38,857 nt of DNA from the NCBI GenBank assembly GCA_028287115.1, contig JAQBQF010000142.1, positions 1-38,857 on the forward strand. The letters are read 5' to 3'. Below the pieces are notes generated by a model. It was not told the DNA's origin and ran no database searches. It worked only from the letters and a program-made list of their open reading frames with translations. The DNA comes from Myxococcales bacterium. GTDB lineage: Bacteria; Myxococcota_A; Polyangia; Haliangiales; Haliangiaceae. The position numbers and the translations under genes were made by a program. Of the stretch, positions 26,301-34,675 are shown one piece after another; position 1 is the first letter of the stretch; each line of letters opens with the position of its first letter.

Positions 26301-27471
26301 CCGACGATCCCGGATCGTGCTCGAGCGCGAGCTCGTAGAGCTGGGTCGCTGATTTCGGATCGAGCACGCGAACGAGGCGCGCGCCGGCGAGCGCGGCGAG
26401 CGCCGCTTGATCGTCGTCGCCGTCCGCGCTCGCTTGCTGCGCGATCTTGGTCAGGTGACTTGCCGCCTCGCGCGCGTCACCTTGCGCGAGCGTGATCGAT
26501 GCGAGCGCCGCGTGCGCGGCGGGGGAGCCCGGCCAGCGACCGAGCGCTTGACGTGCGAGCTCGAGCCCGTCGAAGAACCACGCCGGCTTCGCGGACGCGA
26601 GTGATAGGATCCGTTCGATCAGGTGCGGCTGATCAGGACCGCCGGCGGCGAGCAACGCGCGATAGCCGCGCATCGCCTCCTCGACATGGCCAGATCGCAG
26701 CAGCTGATCGGCCGAGTGCATCAGATCGTGTGCTCCGGCGAGCTGGAGCGCCTGCGGCCGGACCCCCAGATCGCCGCTGCGGCTGCCGTTGGGACCGTAT
26801 GCGATCTCGATCGCGCCGCGGCCGACGCGCACGCTGATCAGCTCGACTTCGTTCGACGCGGGCAACCGCCAACCCGCACGCGGCATGATGTGCCACAGCA
26901 GCGCCGCGACCAGATCGAGCTCGACGTCGCAGAGTCCGCGCGCGTGCGGCCGCTCGACCACGTTCGGCGTGTCGCTCGCGCCGAGCAGCGCGACGAGCAC
27001 GCGATCTGCGATCACCGGTCCCGGTGTCGGCAAATGACCGTGCAGCCGGATGTTGCTCGCGAGCGCGCGCAAGTGCGTGCCCGCGTGCACGAGCTGGATC
27101 CGGAACGTGAGGTCGGCGGCCGCGAGGCCATCCGCGGCGCGCGCCCGGACCGACACGAACCCGTCGCCGAGCCGTGCCGCGAGCTGGGTGATGCCGACGC
27201 CGGCGAGCTGACGCCGGACCTCCTCGATTCGGTGATCGAGCGAGGCCGCGGGGATCCGCAACGTCAGGTTTCGCAAGCGCGTACGGCGGCGCTGAAATCG
27301 TTCGGCCGCCGTGACACCTGGATCGGTGCCGAAGTCGGTGACCTCGAGCTCGAGCCTCTCGATCGCCAGCATCCCGAGATCGAGATCGGCGAGCACGAGT
27401 CGGCCCACGCCACCCTGTGCGTGGAACGTAAACGGCAGACGCCGCGAGCCAGAGTGGCCCACCTCAGGCAC
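20341..27471 (-). CDS. Giant tetratricopeptide-repeat protein (2,376 aa)
   Basis: One uninterrupted frame of 7.1 kb from a GTG at 27471 (AAGG just upstream). The first roughly 240 residues are a distinct beta-rich domain (GGVGRLVLADLDLGMLAIERLE). From about 250 to the end there are dozens of TPR/SEL1-like helix pairs, with the typical W/L/G/Y/A/P spacing, for example ELYERLRGLGLP, AQVNYEQALAFDP and ATRYLYQLVPLAP. A Pro/Thr/Ala-rich linker near 1440-1540 splits the solenoid and holds two related motifs, STQKMP (about 1467) and ATQKIP (about 1510). There is no signal peptide or membrane segment. TPR solenoids are protein-binding scaffolds; the partner is unknown. Between clpB and a periplasmic isomerase, it may serve an assembly or quality-control role (inference). 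Confidence 0.9.
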   Translation of the reverse strand: MPEVGHSGSRRLPFTFHAQGGVGRLVLADLDLGMLAIERLELEVTDFGTDPGVTAAERFQRRRTRLRNLTLRIPAASLDHRIEEVRRQLAGVGITQLAARLGDGFVSVRARAADGLAAADLTFRIQLVHAGTHLRALASNIRLHGHLPTPGPVIADRVLVALLGASDTPNVVERPHARGLCDVELDLVAALLWHIMPRAGWRLPASNEVELISVRVGRGAIEIAYGPNGSRSGDLGVRPQALQLAGAHDLMHSADQLLRSGHVEEAMRGYRALLAAGGPDQPHLIERILSLASAKPAWFFDGLELARQALGRWPGSPAAHAALASITLAQGDAREAASHLTKIAQQASADGDDDQAALAALAGARLVRVLDPKSATQLYELALEHDPGSSEAADALADRLADEQRWPELVRLLRARAANAEVARAVQLRLRLADVFAHQLDDVAGAQQELQIARELAPDEPAIHEMTASILATRDPAAAIEAWRQVARLAEARDDHRSAARAFATLGEMLSGAEAEVAWQRALELDPLQTDAIAGLAKSAAKRGDHMRAAELYERLRGLGLPQTISATHELALARSLVHVDRVDDARTSLRRATMAGGETAAEAHAILAEIAEATLDREHAAAELDTAIGAFVGLASEGYADDDRLYTRAAELAVARAVLLDNAGHAAQATADWQRAHDLAGSHAPAIARDAARTMLSRVDDAITERRWIDAVLATRPPPEERATLLVQRADVRRREKAPDLAAAVADLHEALALLDSVGGEQATNTDTRRRAYQLEADLLANGGDPRARAQALSALARMSERSSDRLEVETAAAAAWLAADEPAAALPHGARAHAELADGVPANVRRDVLTTLGEAAWRQRAWPDVIRAYRGLTDDPGSDPARLGTSRYRLAVAADRSGDPALALAALKPLVDDPEAARATAVDVRAQALRLYADLAERAGDLAGAATALEGFAGVAADSTPSARADAMYRAGELFRRAERGDDAVRCLESALKISDTHLPALDALEHAWRERGDLERVSVILGRKVAATARHPQRQKPLLSRLGDLQDQLGRPDVALATHQRALEIDATWRPSLRYVTLRLRHDGAIVAAAQGLAQLAGDLQSDSGVDLAIVVRERLLAIKALAKLAIELDPEQLDAVRGVAQPALERAALETQPRPSRGAEAAAIAGEDAAEIAAALARLRGEPTAGAEAGDGAGDRWRAGAEELTPNGRVKDAPVGALSLRDAALRARAAGKLQDALASLEAANHVSPGDVDLLRDLVELAIEVGDHDAAARHLASLADRQTGARRAESLTQLADLYYDKLEDPLRGRSAMRAAADAYGGTRHDSTLRMLATEAATNLAWDVVVDALVAIATDRRTIADIAQLATGLQRAGRLGDAVKLLEDATASGRFDDGGKLIAELSKEVHRKAELAWNLEQRANSAPPLEASAMRTEAEALWQAIGKADDSGARDAKPQATAPLDDDAASTQKMPVAAIPPPTPRPSPPTRPEKRTDRPATKLRLPANVDNAATQKIPPLFEPPSVVIDATPAQAATAVAAAAAGADRERLLIAHRDEPDDPGILLALLANLESAPDLRRQILDHAAELSSGRAQAIALHELAVIARSGGRDPIRAAALWTKAYRVDPRYPPVWMPLADALVGADELDLARELYEQIASSRDYDAERRAFAAERAEALGRDDSIVSGEIRPRARTSPALHPELVRARELAAQEQWAQAIQAAEQAAEAMPHDTAPIELLEQLYLEAGDVTASSEAIGRQLVISENPLQRALLWRRRAKLYRDALGREAEAYRCLKEAHACAPADPEVAYQLRVAAMVRGEWALAASLLYREIAAAPSPRDRGALHLELALIYEERLEDPAQAQVNYEQALAFDPTIPAVKAPLARRYESIGKYVDAARLYEEAAVHARAGDRGALIAAAARSRASAEEDKGQSELAAQLDRAEAAGALDTSLELAHQLWRAEPGHPAAFRVLANVHRASGDLIALTELTTIRASRADAPEERASAWLEVARLAEETGKLDQAARAFDLALIEDPGHLGALDARGALAFRLGDWATADLIYRDLAPGESVLGDDELALRRSIIAEKLGRDGEALNQALAAASAAPGRRDVMVRVQELATRVGDLQVALSAARAVLDLVPLDDDDALLATHLTLVDLQRQSGDLDAAITQLERIVRDHPLHRAAIEQLADIHMAKSDWQTATRYLYQLVPLAPTPTERAERLYRLGEAVLLHLGDVDRADDVFLRASDLDPSHVPTLRRLLDVYWRADDPAALVEVATELANTDALSNGPVAAASLARALVAAALLGDTQLASKLVAALGEEAPRKIATALGDLVNREGRLELKGASTAIAELGRRGVVDLHKVRAAASGTPVEPMLVSH

Positions 27472-27532
27472 GGCCTTAAGGTACCAAAATCAGTACAGTC
27501 GTCGGGTCAGGAACGCACGTTTCCGCAGCCAC

Positions 27533-29791
27533 TCAGAACGACATGCAGGGCCTATAGGAGATAGGCAGCAGCTTGCCCGCGTCATCGCGCTCCTGGACGA
27601 GCTCCGCGTTCGGCTTGATCTTGCCGTCCTTGGCGAGCTTGTCGCAGCGGTCTTTGAGCCATTCTTTGAGGAACGACTGCGCGCGGGCGTCACGCAGCTC
27701 CGAGACGCGCCGGTCGGCGTTCTTGTCGAAGTCGTCGACTTTTGGCGACTGCCGGCTGATCAGCTGCACGACGTAGTAACCGCCATTGGCCTCGTAGATA
27801 CGTTTCGCGAGCATCCCCGGCGTCAGCTCGTCAAACAGGGCGTCGACGAGCTCCTTCGATGCACCGATGCCCGGGAGCTGAGCGGTTCGCGGCGCGGGCC
27901 CAAAGCTGTTGACCTTCGCCTTCGGAACGTCACCCAGCTGTGGCAGCTGCTCCTTCGAGGGCGCCATGATGTCAGTCACGGGTGGCTTGGCCGCGGGGGC
28001 ATCCGCCGGCGCGGCCGCGGATCCGGTCGCCGTTGGCGTCGGGGCGGGCGCCGATCCGGCTGCCGCGGGCGGCGGCGCCGATCCGGCTGCCGCGGCAGAC
28101 CCAGCCGGCGAGCCGCCGGTGTCACCGGAGTCGGCGTACCACGCGGCAGGGATGTCCTTGGTCTCGAATTCGATCGAGCCGTGCTGCTCGCCCATCTGTT
28201 CGCGCAGCTGATCGAGGATCCGTTTCTGCTCTTCGGGGGACATGTTCTGGAAGTTTTGGCCCGGGTTCTCCGGCAGCAGCTCGCGCTCGTAGAGCTGTTG
28301 GAGGTTCTTGCCGGTGCCGGCACGCGCCTCGTCGAGTGCCGCGATCGCCGCACGGCGAGCCGCCTCTTTGCTCCACGCATCGCGCGCGATCTCTTTGGCG
28401 AGCTCGTGTTTGACCTGGTCGTAGCTCAGGTCGCCTTCGCGCTTCGCCTCCGCGATCACGAGATACGCACCACGATCGGTCGCGATCACCGGTGTCATCT
28501 CGCCGGCCTTGAGGGTCTTGATCGCATCGGTCACGGCCTTCTCGCCGATCGACGCGTTGTCCGCCGTGCGCCAGCCGATGTCGCCGCCGGATAGCTTGAG
28601 GCTCTCGTCGGTCGACAGCTCGCGAGCCGCGTCCGCAAACTTCTGCTTGCCCGAAGCGATCGCGGCGCGCGCTGCTTCGAGCTTCGCCTGCGCTTGTTCG
28701 ATCGGCATGCCAACCGGCTTCACCGCGGGCTTCTTCTCGGCCTTGGCGTCGGCAGTCTTCTTATCGTCTTTCTTGTCGGCCTTGGCGTCGGCAGTCTTCT
28801 TGTCGGCCTTCGCGTCGGACGTCTTGTCGGCGGTCTTCTTGTTGGCGGTCTTCTTGTCGTCCTTCTTGTCGCCGGCCTTCTTGTCGCCGGCCTTCGCGTC
28901 GCCGGCCTTCTTGTCGCCGGCCTTCGCGTCGCCGGCCTTATTGTCGCCGGCCTTCGTGTCGCCGGCCTTCTTCTCGCCTTTGTCGTCCGCGGGCTTGTCG
29001 CCGGCCTTCGGCTCTTCCGCCTTGGCGATGAAGATCTCGCGGAGCTGGAGCTGCGGCTTGACTGCCTTGTAGGTCCGCTCGTCCGCCTTGTAGCGGGCCT
29101 TCACGTCGTCTTCATGGGCCGCGAGATAGCGGTCGACATCGGCATCGCTGATCCGCAGCGCCGAGCGATACATGTCGGGCTTGAACGCGACGACGTCATA
29201 CGTCGCCGTGTTGCCCTCGTAGAGGAACTGCGACAGCGCCTCTTCCTTCGAGACCTGAACCGAGTCCTGGAGGATCTCGGCCATCATCGCAGCGAGGAGC
29301 GAACGCTTTTGTTCCTCGTAATAGCTGTTGAGCGAGACGTTGAGCTGGCCGACCCACGACTTGACAGCCTTGTGGTTGTAGAACTTTTCGCCGTCGACAT
29401 CGTCGAGCGCGCCGGGGATCGTGACCTTGTAGCCGCCGAGGAAGAAGTGCCCCTTCTTGATCTGATCGAGGATCAGATCGTCGGTCGCGAGGAAGCCCCG
29501 GTTATCGGCCTCGTTCGCGAGCAGCTCGCGCCGGATGATCGTCTCGAGCGCGACATAGACGCGCTGCTTGCCCTGACCGCGGTTGTAAGGGTTTGAATAC
29601 GCGACGTGAAACGCGGTCTGCGTCGCGTCGTGACCGTCGACTCGAACGACGACGTTGTCCGTGCCGGTGCAACCGCCACCACCTTTACCGCCGCCCTGCG
29701 GGCCGAAGTTGATGACGAAGACGGCGATCAGCGTGCCGAAGATCAAATAGATAAAGATCGACGCGCCCTGGCGTCGCATGGATTCCAGCAT
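27533..29791 (-). CDS. PpiD/SurA-like membrane-anchored peptidyl-prolyl isomerase
   Basis: I start at the ATG at 29791 (MLESMRRQGASIFIYLIFGT); the frame runs back to 29962 but that part is not protein-like. The 752-residue protein has an N-terminal anchor helix (about 12-30) followed by a SurA-N-type chaperone region (about 45-240). A parvulin domain follows, whose first strand is LQLREIFIAK. About 100 residues of Lys/Ala/Asp-rich repeats (KAGDKKAGDAKAGDKK, about 255-355) interrupt the parvulin domain before it resumes at ASGKQKFADAARELSTDES, GGDIGWRTADN and GEMTPVIATDRGAYLVI. An Ala/Gly/Ser/Pro linker (GSAAAAGSAPPP) leads to a second, degenerate PPIase-like end (YYVVQLISRQSP). The protein should fold outer-membrane or secreted proteins at the outer face of the inner membrane. 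Confidence 0.85.
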   Translation of the reverse strand: MLESMRRQGASIFIYLIFGTLIAVFVINFGPQGGGKGGGGCTGTDNVVVRVDGHDATQTAFHVAYSNPYNRGQGKQRVYVALETIIRRELLANEADNRGFLATDDLILDQIKKGHFFLGGYKVTIPGALDDVDGEKFYNHKAVKSWVGQLNVSLNSYYEEQKRSLLAAMMAEILQDSVQVSKEEALSQFLYEGNTATYDVVAFKPDMYRSALRISDADVDRYLAAHEDDVKARYKADERTYKAVKPQLQLREIFIAKAEEPKAGDKPADDKGEKKAGDTKAGDNKAGDAKAGDKKAGDAKAGDKKAGDKKDDKKTANKKTADKTSDAKADKKTADAKADKKDDKKTADAKAEKKPAVKPVGMPIEQAQAKLEAARAAIASGKQKFADAARELSTDESLKLSGGDIGWRTADNASIGEKAVTDAIKTLKAGEMTPVIATDRGAYLVIAEAKREGDLSYDQVKHELAKEIARDAWSKEAARRAAIAALDEARAGTGKNLQQLYERELLPENPGQNFQNMSPEEQKRILDQLREQMGEQHGSIEFETKDIPAAWYADSGDTGGSPAGSAAAAGSAPPPAAAGSAPAPTPTATGSAAAPADAPAAKPPVTDIMAPSKEQLPQLGDVPKAKVNSFGPAPRTAQLPGIGASKELVDALFDELTPGMLAKRIYEANGGYYVVQLISRQSPKVDDFDKNADRRVSELRDARAQSFLKEWLKDRCDKLAKDGKIKPNAELVQERDDAGKLLPISYRPCMSF

Positions 29792-29841
29792 GGACCGCAA
29801 GGTTCTAGACCGTGCTTCCGGTATCCACAACCTGCCCGTGA

Positions 29842-31110
<1,269 letters not shown>

Positions 31111-31132
31111 TCACGTCGGTCTCGTATGTTGG

Positions 31133-31147
31133 GCATGCTAGGCATGC
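31133..31147 (+). promoter_or_regulatory. Short dyad between mreB and mreC
   Basis: GCATGC-TAG-GCATGC gives a 6-bp stem with a 3-base loop, ending nine bases before the mreC ATG. No T-run follows, so it is not an intrinsic terminator. Since mreC has no clear Shine-Dalgarno, a hairpin here could affect how much MreC is made relative to MreB. This is speculative. Confidence 0.3.
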
Positions 31148-31156
31148 GAGCGCACG

Positions 31157-32068
31157 ATGACGGTACGACGTCGACTCCTCGATTGGTCGCTGACGGGCCT
31201 CCTCGTCTTGCTGCCGGCGCTCGTGCTGCGTGCGAGCCTGGCGCGCGGGACGCCGTCGACACTCGATCAAGCGCTGCTACGGATCACGGCCCCGCTCGAA
31301 GCGGGCGTGTCGTGGATCGTCGAAGGCCTCGGCGGGATGTGGTCGCGCTACGTCGCGCTGGTCGACATCGAGAGCGAGAACCGCGAGCTCCGCGACGAAA
31401 ATGCCAAGCTGCGAAAAGATCTCGCGGCGATGACGCGCCGTGCGTTCGACGTCGAAGCACTCGAGGATCTTGCCGTGGTCAAGCGGCGGACGCCCGCCGA
31501 CACGATCGGCGCTCGCGTCATCGGCGCGCCGCTCTCGCCGCAGTTTCGCGTGATCCGGCTGCGGATCGATCGCGGTAGTCGCGAGGTCGCGCCGGGCATG
31601 CCCGTGATCACCGGCGCCGGCCCGGTTGGCCGCGTCGACAAGGTCTACGGCGATTATGCGGACGTGACGCTGATCAGCGATCCGGGCTCGTCGATCGAGG
31701 TCGTGATCCCGCGAACCGGCGGTCGCGGCATGCTGACCGGGCTCGGGCGGCCAGACTCGTACGCGTGCGCGATCGAGTGGCTCGAGAAGCAATCGTCGAT
31801 CGCGGTCTCGGGCTCGGCCAAGGTCGAGATCGGCGACGAGATCGTCACGAGCGGCCTCGGTGCGAGCTTTCCGCCGGGCCTCGTCGTCGGCAAGATCAGC
31901 AAGATCAGCAAAGACGATGGGATGTTCCAGCGCGTCGAGGTCGAGCCCGTTGTCGATGTCTCGCGCGTGCGTGCCGTGATGGTCCTGCTCGCGCCGCCGC
32001 CACCGATCGACCCCGACGGCAAGACCAAGAAGCGCAGCGAGCCCGCCTTCGGTGGGAGGCCGCTGTGA
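31157..32068 (+). CDS. mreC: Rod-shape-determining protein MreC
   Basis: 303 residues. One N-terminal membrane helix (LLDWSLTGLLVLLPALVL) is followed by a periplasmic coiled coil (IESENRELRDENAKLRKDLA, about 70-95). The two-lobed MreC beta domain runs from about 100 to 275, with GARVIGAPLSPQFRVIRLRID, the conserved PGMPVITGAGPVGRV and GDEIVTSGLGASFPPGLVVG, where the last segment is the classic MreC 'G.G..FP.Gl.vG' block. MreC activates PBP2 in the elongasome. Its stop TGA overlaps the GTG of the next small gene (GTGA). Confidence 0.96.
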   Translation: MTVRRRLLDWSLTGLLVLLPALVLRASLARGTPSTLDQALLRITAPLEAGVSWIVEGLGGMWSRYVALVDIESENRELRDENAKLRKDLAAMTRRAFDVEALEDLAVVKRRTPADTIGARVIGAPLSPQFRVIRLRIDRGSREVAPGMPVITGAGPVGRVDKVYGDYADVTLISDPGSSIEVVIPRTGGRGMLTGLGRPDSYACAIEWLEKQSSIAVSGSAKVEIGDEIVTSGLGASFPPGLVVGKISKISKDDGMFQRVEVEPVVDVSRVRAVMVLLAPPPPIDPDGKTKKRSEPAFGGRPL

Positions 32069-32202
32069 TCGTCGCCGTGCGCGCCCTCGAGCTGTGCTCG
32101 GAGATCATCGGTCGCCGCCCGCTGCTGGTTTGGCTGCTCGCGTTGGTCGTCCTCGTCCTGATCTGGTGGATCGATCCATCGCCGGGAGAGGCGCAGCCGT
32201 GA
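32065..32202 (+). CDS. 45-residue single-pass membrane peptide between mreC and mreD
   Basis: A small gene missed by length cut-offs. It starts at the GTG at 32065, which overlaps the mreC stop (GTGA), and ends at TGA 32200-32202, which overlaps the mreD start (again GTGA). GGGAGG (32054-32059) lies six bases before the start as a Shine-Dalgarno. The peptide begins VIVAVRALELCSEIIGRRP, then has a strongly hydrophobic segment (LLVWLLALVVLVLIWW, residues about 20-35) and a short polar tail (IDPSPGEAQP). The double coupling and good codon usage argue that it is translated with mreC and mreD in near-equal amounts. A role as an elongasome membrane subunit is inference; I do not recognise the sequence. 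Confidence 0.7.
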   Translation: MIVAVRALELCSEIIGRRPLLVWLLALVVLVLIWWIDPSPGEAQP

Positions 32203-32738
32203 GGACCGCGACGCTCGTCCTCGTCGCGTACGTCGCGTGCGTGATCGTCGGTGCGTTGTGGCGGTTGCTTCCGGGTCCGCTGCACGACGCCGTGCCCGAT
32301 CTCGGTGCGCTCACCGCCGCTTATCTCGGCCTCACCGCACGGCGCCACCTCGCGCCCGCGGTCGGTGGATCGATCGTGCTCGGCTACCTCGTCGATCTGA
32401 TCTCGGGTGCACCACCGGGCCTGATGGCGCTCGTCCTCGGGTTGACCGGGCTCGTCGCGCGCGCGGTACAGCAACGGATCTACGTCCGCGGCGCGACCAT
32501 GACCATCGCGTTCTCGGCGTTTGTCGCGCTCGTCGCATCGGTCCTGGCCCTGATCGTTCGCGCGATCTATCACTTGCCGCATGGCCAGTGGTCGACCGAG
32601 CTTCGCCACGTCGCGCTCGTCGCGGTTGCGACCGCGATCGTCGGACCGCCCGTGTGGAAGATCTTTCGCCGGATCGATGCCGCGTACGCGCGGACGGCAC
32701 GCGATCGTGACGCGGCGCTAGAGGGCATCACGCGATGA
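32199..32738 (+). CDS. mreD: Rod-shape-determining protein MreD
   Basis: 179 residues from the GTG at 32199, which overlaps the previous stop. It has about five hydrophobic segments: LVLVAYVACVIVGALW, LGALTAAYLGLT, AVGGSIVLGYLVDLISG, LMALVLGLTGLVARAV and MTIAFSAFVALVASVLALIV. GYLVDLISGAPPGLMAL is the characteristic MreD loop (aspartate and GxPLG-like turn). MreD is the integral membrane partner of MreC. Its stop TGA overlaps the mrdA start (ATGA). Confidence 0.92.
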   Translation: MRTATLVLVAYVACVIVGALWRLLPGPLHDAVPDLGALTAAYLGLTARRHLAPAVGGSIVLGYLVDLISGAPPGLMALVLGLTGLVARAVQQRIYVRGATMTIAFSAFVALVASVLALIVRAIYHLPHGQWSTELRHVALVAVATAIVGPPVWKIFRRIDAAYARTARDRDAALEGITR

Positions 32739-34675
32739 TGATCCGCGGCGATTCGGGTTACGGACCGGCACTGCCGGAGCTGCACCGGCGTCTGCGGTGG
32801 GTCGCGCTCGCCGGGATCGTCGCGCTCGCGCTGCTGATCGGCCGGCTGTGGCAGCTCCAGGTGATGCGCGGCGAAGGCTACTACGAGCGGACGGTCTCGA
32901 ACGTCGTCAAGGAGCGTTACCTGCCGTCCGTGCGCGGCAAGATCCTCGATCACAAAGGTGTCGCGCTCGCCGACAATCGCCCGGCGTTCAACATCTACGC
33001 GACGCCGAAGCTGCTGACGTCCGAGACGAAGGCCTCGCTCGCATTGTTGCTTGGGCTCTCGGAAGACGAGACCCAGCGGATCGACGAGCGCCTCGAGGTC
33101 GGCAAGAAACGCGCACCGAGCAGCCCGGTGCTCGTCCTCGAGGATCAAGGCCGCGATCGCGCCGCGAAGGTCGAGCAGCAGCGCACGCGGCTCGCCGGCG
33201 TCGAGGTTCGCCACGAGCCGTATCGGTACTACCCGCAGGGCCAGCTCGCCGCGCACCTCGTCGGCTACATGACGCAGATGACCGCGGACGAGTCCGATCG
33301 CCTGAGCACGCAGGGCTACGATCCGAGCGAGCTCGTCGGGCGATACGGTCTCGAGTCCGCGTGGGAGAATTATCTGCGCGGCAAGAAGGGCATCGAGCGC
33401 TATGCCGTCGACGCGCGCGGCCAGCGGCTCGCCGACGAGACCGCCGCGACCCTGATCCAAGGCGAGCGCGTCGTCGATCCGGTGCCGGGTGCGAACCTCG
33501 TGCTGACGATCGACGCCGAGCTCCAGCACCTCGCCGAGAAAGCGGTCGCACATACGGCAGCGTCGGCGGTCGTGATCGTCGAGCCGAAGACCGGAAAGAT
33601 TCGCGCGATGGTCAGCAAGCCTTCGTTCGATCCGAACATCATGACCGGCCACCTGACGAAGGCTGAGTACTCGATCATGAAGGACGATCCGCTGAAGCCG
33701 TTCGTCGACAAGACGCTGCGCGCGACCTATCCGCCGGGATCGATCTTCAAGTTCGCCACCGCGTTCGCCGCGCTCGAGGATGGCCAGGCTGCCGAGGACG
33801 AATCGATGTTCTGCACCGGCGAGTATCAGCTCGCGGGCACGCACTTCAGCTGTCACGGCACGCACGGCAAGGTCGATCTGCTGAAGGCGATCCAGCACTC
33901 GTGCGACGTCTACTTCTGGAAGCTTTCCGAGCGCATCGGTCTCGATCGGATCGCGGAGGTCGCGCGCGAGTACGGCTTCGGCGCACCGACGAACCTCGGC
34001 CTCAACGGCGACTCGGGCGGCCGGATGCCGACAAAGGCCTGGTACGAAGAGAAGAGCCACTACAAGGTCGGCTACGCGACGAACGCCGCGATCGGGCAGG
34101 GCGATGTCGAGGTCACCGTGCTCCAGATGGCGATGGCCTACGCCGCGATCGCGAACGGCGGGACGTTGTTCGTGCCGCAAGTCGTCGAACGCATCGAAGC
34201 CAACGACGGCCACACGATCGTCAGCTACGACCCGAAAGCCGCGCGTACGATCAAGACGCCGGTCGACGCGCTCGATACGTGGAAGCGCGGCATGTACAAG
34301 GTCACGAACGAGCTCGGCGGCACCGCCTACGAGCACGGTCACATCGAAGGCGTCACCGTGCTGGGCAAGACCGGCACCGCCGAGGTCAAGAAGCACCACC
34401 GCGACAGCGACGAGAAAGACGTCGACGGCTGGCACCCCAATGCCGCGCATGCGTGGTTCGCCGGCTGGGCACCCGTCGAAGATCCCGAGATCGCGATCGT
34501 CGTGCTCGTCGAGCATGGCGGCGCCGGTGGCCAGGTCGCCTGGCCGATCGCGAAGCAGATCCTCGAGGGCTACTTCACGGGCATCAATTCCCGCGCGCCC
34601 TGGCGCGCGAGCGGCCACCCGAGCTCGCCACTGCCGAAGGACATGCCGGCGGTGAAGAGGTTCCCCGGGCAATGA
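32735..34675 (+). CDS. mrdA: Penicillin-binding protein 2 (elongasome transpeptidase)
   Basis: 646 residues, normal for PBP2. One N-terminal membrane helix (WVALAGIVALALLIGRLWQL) is followed by the pedestal domain (VRGKILDHKGVALADNRPAF) and the transpeptidase domain. Catalytic Ser336 and Lys339 lie in YPPGSIFKF. The second motif is SCD (QHSCDVYFW), the usual SxD form in PBP2, and the third is Lys545-Thr-Gly-Thr in LGKTGTAE. It crosslinks peptidoglycan along the side wall with RodA as its glycosyltransferase. It is joined by ATGA overlaps to mreD upstream and rodA downstream. The C-terminus has a Pro/Ser-rich tail of about 30 residues. Confidence 0.97.
   Translation: MMIRGDSGYGPALPELHRRLRWVALAGIVALALLIGRLWQLQVMRGEGYYERTVSNVVKERYLPSVRGKILDHKGVALADNRPAFNIYATPKLLTSETKASLALLLGLSEDETQRIDERLEVGKKRAPSSPVLVLEDQGRDRAAKVEQQRTRLAGVEVRHEPYRYYPQGQLAAHLVGYMTQMTADESDRLSTQGYDPSELVGRYGLESAWENYLRGKKGIERYAVDARGQRLADETAATLIQGERVVDPVPGANLVLTIDAELQHLAEKAVAHTAASAVVIVEPKTGKIRAMVSKPSFDPNIMTGHLTKAEYSIMKDDPLKPFVDKTLRATYPPGSIFKFATAFAALEDGQAAEDESMFCTGEYQLAGTHFSCHGTHGKVDLLKAIQHSCDVYFWKLSERIGLDRIAEVAREYGFGAPTNLGLNGDSGGRMPTKAWYEEKSHYKVGYATNAAIGQGDVEVTVLQMAMAYAAIANGGTLFVPQVVERIEANDGHTIVSYDPKAARTIKTPVDALDTWKRGMYKVTNELGGTAYEHGHIEGVTVLGKTGTAEVKKHHRDSDEKDVDGWHPNAAHAWFAGWAPVEDPEIAIVVLVEHGGAGGQVAWPIAKQILEGYFTGINSRAPWRASGHPSSPLPKDMPAVKRFPGQ

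Noticed and set aside
32735..34675. SCD in place of SxN in PBP2 as a lost active-site residue
   Set aside because: SxD at the second motif is normal in the PBP2/MrdA class, so it is not a defect.
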